Under the pieces are notes generated by a model. That model searched no databases. It was given only the letters and a program-made list of their open reading frames with translations, and was not told the DNA's origin. This document shows, in pieces, positions 45,192-56,152 of a DNA stretch of 64,000 nucleotides. The first letter of the stretch is position 1; every line of letters begins with the position of its first letter. The stretch covers positions 130,507 through 194,506 of the forward strand of contig MU006225.1 in assembly GCA_010093685.1 (NCBI GenBank). The letters are read 5' to 3'. Made by a program: the position numbers and the translations under genes. This stretch comes from Ophiobolus disseminans. Its lineage: Eukaryota > Ascomycota > Dothideomycetes > Pleosporales > Phaeosphaeriaceae.

Positions 45192-46807
45192 ATGAACGAT
45201 TCATTCATGGCGTCGTCCGCACAGCCCGGACAAATGACGGTAGTGTCCATAGGCCGTGGAAACCTGATGTATATACTTAACTACGGAAGTATGCTTGATC
45301 ATGCCGACCACAGCTCAGCTTATCACCACACACTCTTTCGTTCTAACAGTGTTTACGTCAAAATGGTGCGCAGTCTCAACATCAGATCATTGTACATCAC
45401 TGGGCTCGCCCACGAGTACCCATCCCACTCATTCGGTCGAAAAGACTTCGAGAACTTGATCAAAAAACTCTACCCTACTTATTCCACGTCTCTAGGGTAC
45501 GGACATCCTCCTTACCTCTGCATCGTCCTTTCAGGTGAGGTTGATTATCTTTAGCCTAAAAAAGCTTGTCCAGCTCAATCGGAAGACCCAGATACGATCA
45601 CGCCGATCCGTCTTCGACATCTCCAAGTGGACTAAAGACGATGTGTCACCTCCATCCATCGATGCAATATCGCGATTGTACCAAAATCTCGGTGTACACC
45701 TTGCCGCTTCGGCATGTACAAAGGCCATGAAGGAAGCTCAGGTCTCGTTCGATGATATCACTCATATCGTAGCGGTGACGTGCACTAATCAGGGCAACCC
45801 CGGGTATGATATACTCGTCTGCCAAGACCTCAAGCTCAGCCCTACCGTACAACGAGTACTACTACATGGCGTGGGCTGTGCAGGAGGCCTGTCAGCACTT
45901 CGGACAGCCGCAAATATCGCATCCGCAGAGTCACAAAGAGGGCGTTCGGCTCGGGTACTGGTAGTGGCATGCGAACTTTGCAGCTTATTTCTAAAGAAAG
46001 GAGCTACAAGTTGCCAGTCAAGACGAGGCACTGCACATCGCCCCAGCAATCTTTTCGAATGCTGCGGCGGCGTTAGTGTTATGTAATAGTACCGCAATGA
46101 AGAATCACCAAAAGCCAATACACGAGTTGCTGGAGTGGGGAAGTATGGCAGTGCCTGGAACAACGAGTCAGATGACATATGATGTTGAGGCAGATGGTAC
46201 ATCCCTTCCGTCTTCTCAGTGACAGACATACTAACACATCCTATCAGGTATGATCGCAACCATGACCAAAGACATTCCAAAGATAGCCGTCGGCGCCATT
46301 CAACCAATGTTCGACCGACTCCGCGCTACAACCCCCAAGGCACACAATCAAAGCTCATGGACGAACCTCAAACTCTCCAACTTCGATTGGGCAATACACC
46401 CCGGTGGGGCCGTCATCTTGCAAGGCGCACAACATAATATGCGCCTCACTGACGACCACATTCGCGCCTCTCTTGAGACGTACCGCAACTACGGTAACTC
46501 CTCAAGTCCAACTGTACTAGTCGTTATAGATAAGCTGCGACACATGGGCGAGGGGCGGGGACACGTAGTCGCGACTAGTTTCGGGCCTGGTATGATGATC
46601 GAGATGTGCGTCCTGAAGAGGTGTAGAGGCTTCGATGAAGCGACATCTCTGAGTTTGAGCTTGGGCTTGGGAAAGAAGTATCATCTTTCTTTGTCGTTGC
46701 AGTCTAGGCTGATGGGGATGTTGAAGCGTACTTCGACGGTGCGTCGGGTCACCCAGGCGAAGTACGAATGGGGTCCTGTCGTTTCTTGGTCGGCTCCACA
46801 TCGATAA
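45192..46807 (+). pseudogene. Type III polyketide synthase with a one-base frameshift
   Basis: Chalcone/stilbene-synthase-type enzyme. Three exons by homology: 45192-45496, 45555-46196 and 46248-46807, with GT-AG introns. The fold and catalytic triad are present: Cys in GVGCAGGLSALRTA (codon 45877-45879), His in IHPGGAVIL (46397-46399), Asn in NYGNSSSPTVLVV (46496-46498), plus FGPGMMIEMCVLKRC. The N-terminal SLYITGLAHEYPSHSF and LVQLNRKTQI fit the family. At 45993-46003 (the AAAGAAAGG run in exon 2) there is one base too many: the frame then goes to a stop at 46084, while homologous sequence (ALVLCNSTAM, IHELLEWGSM) continues in the next frame. Either the allele is disabled or the base is an assembly error. 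The product of a working enzyme is unknown. The true N-terminus may be a later ATG (45364). Confidence 0.8.
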
Positions 46808-47493
46808 GATCCTTTACCCCGTCCATCATTCCATCTTGCGCGCACGTTTCTTACCTCACTCCTCCTATTCTGTCACCTTCGCTGTAGCGTAATTCGACTT
46901 CGCTCTATCTTACGCTACGCTGTCTTCGCCAGCCGACTTTACACATTTCCAGGAAAATACACCACCCCTTCTATTCTCGCTCGTAGCTTCATATGTATTA
47001 GAACATTGCCGAGCAAATTATGATTGTCGACTAGGTCTCTCCCAGAATCTCCGCTCTCACAGTTCTCGAATATCAAAAACCTCTTCCTCTCCTTCTACAT
47101 AAACCTATACAACGCTCCTCGGAGATTTGAGGCCCAGGCTCCTCTGAGTGATGATTGTAATACATGTGAGAGGCTGATATAGACGACGAGTAAAGCTCAC
47201 AGCCACGCTTTTGTTGTAGTGAGTCGGCGAGTGTTAAACATTCTGATCGAGAGGTAGGTATGACAATCCTGACCTTTCTCGCAGCTAATGGTCACTGTGA
47301 ATGGGTGCATTAGGTCGTGTAACATTTGCTAAGCGCATTTGCCGCAAAGGGAATGGCGCGGGATGTTTAGGCTGCATTTCGTTCAGCTGAACTCTCAATC
47401 ACGCAAGCCCAACCTCCCCACAACAACAAAATAAACGACTTTGAAGTAGGTTAATTCTACCTTGCAGCATCTCATCTGATCACTCTCATCAAA
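46808..47493. other. Intergenic, no gene seen
   Basis: 686 bases between the polyketide synthase and the F-box gene; only short frames. Probably 3' end and promoter. No RNA gene recognised. Confidence 0.5.
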
Positions 47494-48381
47494 ATGGTCA
47501 ACAACAGCCTCTCAAAACTCCTGCGCAGCATGCAAATCTCCAATACCCGCAACAAGGCTGAACCCACAAAATCTCACCAAGACGAACACACCTCAAGCTC
47601 ACCACCACCGCCTCCTCACACGACATCAATCACAAACCTCCCAATTGAAATCCTCCAACAAATCTTCTTCCACCTCCCCTGCCTCACACTCCTAAAATGC
47701 CGCTGCGTCAGCCCCCTCTGGAACACGTGCCTCCCCGGGAACTCACACCTACTCCGGGAAGCCCTATTCCTGCCGTCCAAAACCGCGTCTATAGCAACCG
47801 CCTGGCCGCCTCTGGATCTGTACTTCGAGATCTATACCGACGCAACTTCTGCCAGGAACCGATTCGACTACCCGACGACGCCGAGCATCGCGACTGTGAA
47901 GAAAGTAGTGCTGTCGCATATGTCGAGTACGGAGCTGGAGTTGCACCCGATTGTACGGCAGATTGATAGGTATGTTGTTGCGGGGATGCCGAATTTGGAT
48001 GAGTGGGAGAGATTGCTATTTACGGGGTTGAAGAATGAGGCTGCGGAAGTGCTGAGGCCTGACGATATCAGTTCGCTTAAGGATATGCTTGTTACGATGC
48101 GGCCTGTTGCGGAGCTGCATTTGAACTTTTATTACGTGGATAGCGAGTTTAAGTTCGTTTCTACGAGGAAGAACATGCGGAAGTGCATACTTTTCGATAG
48201 GGAGGGGGTGCGGCTGGTAGATTTGCTGGATGTTGTGGAGAAACAGATTGCGGGCTTGCTTAGGGGCGAGACGCTGAGGCGCATTGATGAGATGGTTGCA
48301 GGGGGAAAGAAGATGGAGGAATTGAGAAAGAAGGTTGTGGGATTTGCGAGTCCGGTGGAAGTGACACCTATGGATCGATGA
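47494..48381 (+). CDS. F-box protein
   Basis: Single exon, 295 residues. N-terminal 45 residues are disordered, with a proline run (SSPPPPPPHT). The F-box is at about 45-95: ITNLPIEILQQIFFHLP, then LLKCRCVSPLWNTCLPG. This binds Skp1 in SCF ubiquitin ligases. The remaining 200 residues are predicted helical (for example LVDLLDVVEKQIAGLL and DEMVAGGKKMEELRKKV) with no known substrate-binding repeats, so the target is unknown. The ATG is in a fair context (AAAATGG). It ends 13 bases from the convergent arylsulfotransferase-like gene. Confidence 0.88.
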   Translation: MVNNSLSKLLRSMQISNTRNKAEPTKSHQDEHTSSSPPPPPHTTSITNLPIEILQQIFFHLPCLTLLKCRCVSPLWNTCLPGNSHLLREALFLPSKTASIATAWPPLDLYFEIYTDATSARNRFDYPTTPSIATVKKVVLSHMSSTELELHPIVRQIDRYVVAGMPNLDEWERLLFTGLKNEAAEVLRPDDISSLKDMLVTMRPVAELHLNFYYVDSEFKFVSTRKNMRKCILFDREGVRLVDLLDVVEKQIAGLLRGETLRRIDEMVAGGKKMEELRKKVVGFASPVEVTPMDR

Positions 48382-48394
48382 GCTATTACTAAGG

Positions 48395-50100
48395 CTACAA
48401 TTCGCCTTGCACGATGATGGCGGTTGCTTTCTTCCCGGACTTTGCGGGCAATATCTCTGGCTCCAATCTTGCAACATTTGTCGACCTGAGCACTTTTCCC
48501 TTGGAACTAACCGCCTCGGCACTGACTTGAGAAATCTTCTTCTTTGGAAAATGCATGCTTGTTTCGAAACTCGTCTTCTTCGCCTCACCCAGATACTCGT
48601 CGTTATCCCCGGCAAAGAAGCGCCAGGTATGTGTCTCAGTATCACCATTCCAAGAGACGTAAACCGTGGTTCCGTGATCATTCTCAAGAGCAATGATAGC
48701 TGGTTCCTCATTCGGCAGTCCAGTCCAATTGTATCGAAACCCCCGGTAATTTTCCACACCGAGACCAAGGTATCCCGAGTCGAAGTATGTGTGGAAGAGT
48801 ACTGTACCGTTTGCATCGTACTCAGTCAAAGCACCAGACGAGCCCCAATTGACGATCACGTTGCTATTCGGTAGGAGTTGAGTCGAGCCTTGAGACTTGG
48901 ATCGGAGATTGTCGGGCGGGTAGAAGCCTTGGATGAGTTCAGCGGTCCACGAGGTGGTATTGAGCTTGATGATTTTGCCACTACTCGTGGGTGCGGTGTG
49001 CACCTCGTTATCACGACTATCTTCGGAGCCATGCGCGGAGTTATCGTACAAGGATATGATCTCAATATCATCTCCGTCATCAGAACTTTTGAGCTCAGGA
49101 TGAAAGCGGGCATGGTGCTGGAAGCAAAACTTGACGCCTTTTGAAAGCTCGAACGATGACCTTTTGCCATCAAGACGCCAGATGATGGATCCATCGGTGC
49201 CATTGATTTTGTGGACCGAGCAAGCGTCGCGTGCCGAGATGAGATAGTTGCCGGATGAGTCCTTGTCCACGCTGTTGATGTGGAAGTAATCCCATGCATC
49301 GGATGAGTTGTAGCCTGAACCAGCCTGGCCAGGGTTGAGAGGAAGTATAGCTTCTGCGCAGCGTTAGTTTGGCTCAATGTTGCTCTCGCGCTGGTGTTAA
49401 TACTTACCATCTGGGCTGACATGGTTGAGGCTAGCCCACTCGAATAAGAGCTCACCAGAAGCAATATTGAGTTCTACGAAGAGTCAGTCCAGAGTTCCCC
49501 TCGCTGTCAAGTCGCACGGTACTCACCATGAAAGATCGCATTAACAATCCACTGCTGCTCCTCACTTCCACCCCAGGGCGTCAAATCTCTCGGAACGGGC
49601 TGGTACACCTGAATAACAGCAGTATCTTCGCCCACGATATGAAACTCATGTTTATCCGTAAGCTTGTGATTACCAGCCCTCAGCTCACGAATCGTCTCAT
49701 AATGCTGATCAAGAATAGTAGTATGCCCATGCCCATGCCCATATCCAGGATTATGATCGCCCTCGAAGCTAAATAGCACATCTCCCCCATTCCATTTCCC
49801 CGCCTGGAAATTAGTCGCCCAGATGGAGTAGATGCCATAGCCGGACCATACTAGATCGCCGTTGTCGCGGAAGATATACGGGGCAGCTTGACGCGGACCA
49901 TGCTGCGCAGTCGCTGTGTCTGGATAGCCTGCGAAGGGTGCGATGAAAAGATAGCCTTTCTCGACGTTGGATGCTGCTGGGACGGTGATATTGAGGCGTG
50001 GAGGTGCTAGGTCGGGGCGCGATTTGAACTGCCAATCAGCGGCCGCGAGGTGGAGAAGCGTTGCGGCGAAAATCGAGCGATGCATTTTGGAGAGTTGCAT
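48395..50100 (-). CDS. Arylsulfotransferase-like secreted protein
   Basis: 532 residues. Exons 50100-49527, 49473-49408 and 49353-48395, introns GT-AG; the middle exon is 66 bases. The N-terminus is a signal peptide (HRSIFAATLLHLAAADW). The body is a beta-propeller-like fold of the fungal arylsulfotransferase group (PF14269-type): GYLFIAPFAGYP, IFRDNGDLVWSG, DVLFSFEGDH, GYGHGHGHTTILDQHYETI, FHELNIASGELLFEWASLNH, WDYFHINSVDKD, GNYLISARDACSVHKI, FQHHARFHPE, FYPPDNLRSKSQGSTQLLPN and NVIVNWGSSGALTEYDANG. The conserved histidines (HHARFH, HINS) support a related catalytic or binding site, but sulfate transfer is not established in fungi. Secreted or wall-associated is likely. Start chosen at the first ATG; the second Met at residue 6 is an alternative. 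Confidence 0.88.
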
Positions 50101-50634
50101 TGAAGCAATTAAGATGTTGAGATGTCATCTCGACGTATGCACCACGAAATGGCCTTCTTGAACCACATACCCAGAGAATCGCGATGTGGGTGCGTCTTCG
50201 CGTGCTACTCGCGTTCATGTTCATTCGCTGAGGCAATGACGTCGTTGCCGCGGGGCTGAACAAACTGCATGCCAAACGTCAACAATCCCTAGCATTGCGT
50301 GCTTCTTTCTTCTGTCTTTTCCACGTTATCAAGGGTACGATTGGCTTGTCTACATGTCGCGATGTCGGATAGCAGTTGAAGTGGGGCAACGGTGGTTCCT
50401 GGTGCATCTGAAAAACCAGGGTGCGCGTCATGTTCAGAAAGGGCGACGCAAAAATGACAATGTCAATTCGCTGGAATCGTCAAAGGTCTTATCTTCCTAA
50501 GTCTCAATCCACCTTGCAAGGCTACAAATAGAAACCTCTCTCATTACCTCAGCATTACCACAACCCTTTATACCAAGAACTCGTGCTCCTCCCCAAACCA
50601 CATCTCACATGCACCAGCATCAGACACTAAAACT
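50101..50634. promoter_or_regulatory. Divergent promoter of arylsulfotransferase-like and MFS genes
   Basis: 534 bases between head-to-head genes; no coding frame of interest. No specific site could be assigned. Confidence 0.4.
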
Positions 50635-52413
50635 ATGACCCTACCACCACCCGACCCTGAATCCCTCCCCTCCCCCCACGAAACAACCCCCCTCCTCATT
50701 CCCCCCAAAGAAGAAAACTGGTCCCCACCGCGGCACTTCCACTGGATCGAACTCGCCATCTTCGCAAACGTCTTCCTCTACGGTTTCGACGGCACAATAA
50801 CCGCCTCCACCTACGCCATCATATCCTCAGAATTCGACGCCGCAAACACCGCCTCCTGGCTGACAACATCCTACCTCGTTACCAGCACGGCGTTCCAGCC
50901 ATTGTATGGCCGATTCAGCGATATCTTTGGACGCAGGGTGTGTTTCTTCGTGTCGACGATTACGTTTGCAGCGGGGTGTCTCGGGTGTGGGTTAGCGGGG
51001 AATGTTGTGCTGGTTAATGTTATGAGGGCGGTTACGGGGTTTGGTGGGGGTGGGTTAATGACGATGGGTATGCATGTTTGAGATGTGAAAGGATGGGGCT
51101 AATTGGTGCAGCGACGATTGTGAATTCTGATATGATCCCGTTTCGCAAGAGGGGCATGTATCAAGCATTGCAGAACTCAATGTTTGGGTTTGGCGCCATT
51201 TGTGGTGCGTCGTTTGGGGGGAGTATTGCGGATTCAATTGGATGGTAAGATGAAATGAATGTTAGGAGAAGGAGAGGCTGATTTTGTACTAGGCGCTGGT
51301 GCTTCTTGTTGCAGGTTCCGATTTCCATCCTAGCTTTGTTTCTGGGATGGCTTGTTATTGAGAACCCGCTCGAGATGCATCCTACGTGGGCAGAGATTAA
51401 GGCTAAAGTCGACTTCCTCGGAGCCTTTCTTCTCGTCACAGCAATCTCCATTCAGTTGGTGGGGCTCAGCTTGGGCGGGAATGAGTTGCCATGGAGTAGC
51501 GGCTGGGTTATCGGCTCCCTCGTTACAAGCTTAGTACTGCTGGGCGTCTTCGTTTGGGTCGAAGCGCGAACAACAGCTATTCCAGTCATCCCACTTCGCC
51601 AACTACGAGGTCGCAATCCGGTGGCGATCCAGATGGCGAACGTATGCGCCGGGACTGCAGCTTATGCATATCTCTTCATGCTTCCGTTATTCTTCCAGGT
51701 AGTGCTTCAAGACTCCGCAACCAAAGCTGGCGCTCGCCTCGCAATACCATCGCTCGCAACGCCAATTGGTGGTGTCATTGCCGGCGTGGTGATGTCGCGG
51801 TGGGGAAAGCTACTCACGCTGGTCAAGATCGGCGCAGTTCTTATGACCCTCGGGAATGGATTGGTGACTTCGCTATCCTTCTACGACAGCACGTGGAAGT
51901 ACATAGTCTTCATTTTTCCTGCAAATCTGGGCCAAGGCATCATTTACCCAGCGACGCTCTTCACCACCTTGGCCTCGTTCGACCATGCTGGTAAGTCGTA
52001 CACCAAATCTCAACCAGCATTCGCTGACTCTTTCAGACCATGCGGTCTCCGCATCAACGGTCTACCTAATCCGTTCTCTCGGCAGTGTATGGGGCGTTGC
52101 TATCACTGCAGCTATCGTCCAAAACACGCTGAATTCGCGACTACCTGCTGCACTCGCTGGCATTCCGAACCAAGATCAGGTGAGTAGTTACAGTAAGGAG
52201 CTCTTCGACAACTGACGGAATCAGTAGGTCATTGACAACATTCGACACTCCGTAACGGCACTTCGTGACCTGCCTCCAGACATTCAGCTCAAAGCTCGCT
52301 TGGTGTACTACGACGGGATACGATACTCATTTGCTGCTTCGACAGGTATCGCGGGTCTTGCGATCGTTGCGAGCTTGTTCGCATACAATACTGGATTCCG
52401 TAGCACGCGTTAA
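50635..52413 (+). CDS. MFS drug:H+ antiporter-like transporter (DHA2, 14-span type)
   Basis: 530 residues, five exons: 50635-51067, 51112-51244, 51293-51990, 52037-52179, 52228-52413, all with GT-AG introns. Motifs: FANVFLYGFDGTITASTYA and WLTTSYLVTSTAFQPLYGRF with SDIFGRR (the loop 2-3 signature), GFGGGGLMTMGATIVN, GMYQALQNSMFGFGAICGAS, and late-helix DHAVSASTVYLIRSLGSVWG. This fits the 14-span branch of fungal exporters, including vacuolar amino-acid and toxin/antifungal efflux pumps. The N-terminal 40 residues are a proline-rich cytosolic leader (PPPDPESLPSPHETTPLL). The substrate is unknown. Confidence 0.93.
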
Positions 52414-52963
52414 GTAGATATTGATCCTGCTCGCTTAGTAGAAGTGCGTATCGTTGAACAACACTACTTCGATTTTCCAACTAGCAAGTGCCAACCCAGC
52501 TATAAGCAAAGTAGTGGAGGTTTCGTATGATGGAGTAGTGAGTTTCTGGATTGGTTTGGTGGAAGAGTAATCTGGATCTACAAGCTATTAGATTCACTGA
52601 TCCATCCCGCGTGTTCTAGCCTCTCGATTACGCGAGAGCAACAAATAGCCTGGGTGGCGCAAAAGGATACAGCAATGAGGCGGATTCCCGATGTAGCCTC
52701 CTGCACAGCAAAAGTCCTCCATGCAGGTTCTTCCAATCAAATTCGGCCGCATGTGGTGGCTCAGCCGGGGTGGCTTAAAAAGTAGTCGCGGATTGGCCGA
52801 AACCCAATCCTCACGCTTGGCAGCCTTCTCTGGCCCCTCCCCCAGCCTCAGCCTGATGCGACTTCGAAAAGTGTAAAATGGTAGGTTTCCCCGCTGTTGG
52901 CTATTTCTTCTCGAATTGTGTTTCCTCTTCCCATTCTGGCGGCTCAGCCTTGTGACCAACATC
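52414..52963. other. Intergenic, 5' region of seven-TM gene
   Basis: 550 bases. An ATG at 52878 is directly followed by GTAGGT, but splicing from there does not keep the downstream frame, so it is not used as a start. No gene seen. Confidence 0.45.
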
Positions 52964-54351
52964 ATGGGCAACACTTTCGGCTTCCTCCATACCTCGGAAG
53001 GTGGATTCCAGTTCACCGTCGTTAATGCCTGCAAGGCTGAAGGGATCGATCTTAACCAGACATGCCACCTTACGTTCGCAAAAGGCCAAGAACTCCTTTC
53101 TATTGGCAATGTGACTAGAGGAACGATGAAGGCGATGCCAGGTATAGCAGGAGTTGGGATATGGTTTGCGATGATGGTCTTCTTTGGGACAATCGTGATA
53201 GCGTTCCTCTTCGTGGTTTTGGAGATATTGACGAGATGGAGGAAGACGTAAGTAGCTCTTGAATGTCAGCTCGGCATTTACTTACTCAAACACGTAGTGA
53301 TTCCACAGCGTTCGCGTTCTTCAAGGAATCGCCACCCAACGATCCTGACAACCCTTCAGGGCGAAGGAGAAAAAGAGATATACTCAAGGCTGCTGGACGA
53401 ACGTTCGTGCTCGGTGTGGCAGATACGCAAACCATCTTCGTTGGAGCTTTTCTTCTTGGATTCGCCGGCCAGACCAAGTGCCGGCTGACGAGTTATCACT
53501 TCACTGTGGCTGTCAATCAGATGATGATCGCGTTATCTGTCATCACGTTTTCAGTCGCACTCGTTCGAACATATTGGCGGAATCCACTTGTGGCAGGTCT
53601 ACGACTCCTGTTATCTTTTGGAGCCTTCGTCGGCGTCGGCCTCATGATTTTCAGGAAAGCGAACTATGCTCCAGACTGGCCGCCTCCGAAAACTCGCAAA
53701 GATAGTGCGATTCTACTCCCAGTGGCATGCTTGCTAGAAACTGATCTGCGCACGCGAGCGCAAGAACAGGCGGATGAAAGCAAGGCGGATCTAGGCTTTG
53801 GGAAGTCAACTGCATGGCCTCTCGAGCGATTCTTCTTCATGGGGCTCATCGTGGCCTTTATAGTCGCGCACCTTTCCGTACCGATTCGGTTTGCTGAGAA
53901 CAGAAGCCGAGACAGACAACACGGGCCATGGAGGGCAAGGTGGACAAAATTCCGTGGGTGGATTACAGTCGCATACTGGGCGGCTATGCTGGTACCGCCG
54001 ACGTTCATATCGGTATGGTGCTGGATCCATGTATACAGAGTGCGTGATTGGGTCAAGGACTCTGGCTGGATGGAGACACCAAACGCCGAATTTATGATCT
54101 GGGATGCGGGCCAGTTGATCGCTATAGGAGTACTCATCACCGTCTTGAATAACGTATTGACCGAGGCGTGGAGGAGGGACAGCAAAGGCGCTGGGAGTCC
54201 GAGGGATGGAGCTTTCCAGCGCTTGACAGGTGGTGATGCATCTTCTGCATACGAAGAGCGACGGTCGAACTCGTACCCGATGGCGCACATGGGTCGAGAT
54301 GTAAGGACGGGCTATCAGGGATACGAGGAAGCTCCCAGTCGGCGGTGGTAG
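52964..54351 (+). CDS. Uncharacterised seven-TM membrane protein
   Basis: 445 residues. Exons 52964-53247 and 53298-54351 (GTAAGT...CGTAG). Seven hydrophobic segments can be traced: GIAGVGIWFAMMVFFGTIVI, TIFVGAFLLGF, FTVAVNQMMIALSVITFSVA, VAGLRLLLSFGAFVGVGLMI, FFFMGLIVAFIVAHLSV, ITVAYWAAMLVPPTFISVWC and DAGQLIAIGVLITVLNNVL. The N-terminal about 45 residues have two cysteines and an NxT site (Asn-Gln-Thr); the C-terminal 70 residues are polar with many Ser and Arg. Seven spans with an outside N-terminus and a cytosolic tail would fit a receptor topology, but no PTH11, CFEM or other receptor motif is seen. The start ATG has A at -3 and G at +4. Confidence 0.75.
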
Positions 54352-56152
54352 AGTACCATGTAGCAAGATGGTGTGTAGCAGTCATCGATTCTGCTCTAGT
54401 CGGCATTGACCTTGAAGAACACTAAATGTCACTAGCCCTATTCAAAGTGCGACGAGGAAGGAGGCACCTGTAGCGTGTGACACTTGGTTTAGATTACAGT
54501 CTCCACGCGCAAATCCTCAAAGCGCATGCTTGTGCTACGATCTGTCGGTAGCGTGCTTTTGGACGTAAACGATAAGCGAGATTGCTCATCTCCACCCGAC
54601 GCGGGACGGAGCGTTGCAGCTAAACCATGAGTCGTGATGGAGCCGTGAACCTGGGTCGAAGATGTACGAATGCTGTTGGGATATAGCTTGCTGTATATCA
54701 GTTGGGGATTGAGGGTTGATTGCCACGGTAATGCAAACACAAACATCTCCTTGACGCCGGTATCCTGACTGGTTAAGTCAGCTCGCAAACCTCATTGTAT
54801 CGAACCATGTTAGTCGAGATCTATGACGCGCTTAGCGGACACGGTAGCGGAAAAGCAAAACAATAGCCAAGACACGACTTGGGAACGAAATGAACAACAA
54901 ATAAGGAGTGAGTGGAGGATGCCGCGGACGAGACTGTAGCGGAGTCTCGCAGTGCATTTGAGGTGCGCAATCGAGATGTTAAGGATGTTGAGGCGCTTGA
55001 CTGAAGTTGTTGAGGAATTTCCTGCTGTCAGATTTCCACGCTGCATGACTAAGCTCATGGCAAAGCGCGCTATCACGTGCGCTTGTCACTTACCATTCCG
55101 GGGCTGCTGACTGCGCTCGTGTGCCGGAAACCGGTGTTCTGATTCGATCGAGCAGTCTGGTAGTATTGATCGGGTCCATATAATCTTGTTCTGGGGTGGT
55201 ATTGATTCGAGGTCTCGTGAGCCGCCCCGCAGATAACGCGAACTTGTTTCGCGAATGCATGTCACTTCGGGCACATGCGATTGGTGGCATGGTTGCTCAA
55301 CGATATGGGGTTTAGAGCCTCTAACACAGCGCCGTCGCAGGGCACAGGTTGGCGCACTTGGTGATAGACGCCCTGTGACGCTGGGTGACGCCACACGTAA
55401 CGGATTGGCTTGCTGAACATGTTACTCAGGCATCAGAGTCAACCTCATACCAAGCCGTTGAACTTTTGCAATCCGATAAATAGTCATCAGCAAAAGGCAA
55501 AGCCCCAGTGTTTTGGCCACGCAAACTGGTGCTATGCATGCTGTCGCACACAGCGCTTGTGTATAATCGTGATGGTTGCACGAGCACACAACTGCAACTT
55601 GAGAGGCTAGAAAGTACGGTGAGCAACTGTTTCGAGACAGGGTGGGTTTGCCTCCTCAACTGCAGCACAGCTTGGCAACCGATATCGTCATGACGTATGA
55701 AGGGCGGCAGGGATCGAGGCGTGGGTTAGCCACTCCGAAGCTCACGCAAAAAGACGTCAAGCGGCTTGCCATATGTGGGAGCGGCCGCCATCCTCAAGGG
55801 ATGCAAACAATCATCCCGAGTCAATATGCTGCAAGCAACGGCAATTATGCTGGGTAGGATGGCGGACACAGCGGGCGGCAGGGCAGGCCGTGTTTGTGAT
55901 TTGACGGTGCAGGGAACGGCGAGGCTGCAGCACGTTAATCGCCAAAGGCGGGCTCAAAACGGCGGGGGCACGGTGCATGCACGAAGAGGGGAAGGTTCGT
56001 CTCACGTGGTTGGCCGGCCCGCGCTTACCTCTAGCGCTATCTAAAAGCTCCGCTCCCTCCAAATCTCTACAGCAAAACCTTGATTCCCGTCTCATTCAAG
56101 AGCACCTCTCCAGCCTCAAGGTCGTCTCTCTTCTAATCGTAATATCCCTACC
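54352..56152. other. Gene-poor 1.8 kb stretch
   Basis: No convincing gene. Minus-strand frames at 54489-54788 and 54810-55076 are serine/threonine-rich without motifs, and no acceptable splice joins them. The right end is the promoter of the MFS gene. Confidence 0.45.

Noticed and set aside
45993..46084. An intron or alternative splice explaining the polyketide synthase frame change
   Set aside because: No donor and acceptor pair around the shift restores the frame without deleting conserved residues; a one-base difference is the simplest explanation.
48016..48816. 266-codon minus-strand frame
   Set aside because: Overlaps the F-box gene and the last exon of the arylsulfotransferase-like gene; no motifs.
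52878..52963. Short ATG-only first exon for the seven-TM gene
   Set aside because: Splicing from ATG/GTAGGT to the nearest acceptor gives the wrong frame.
54489..55076. Two minus-strand frames as exons of one gene
   Set aside because: The only GT-AG pairs are too close or out of phase, and there are no motifs.
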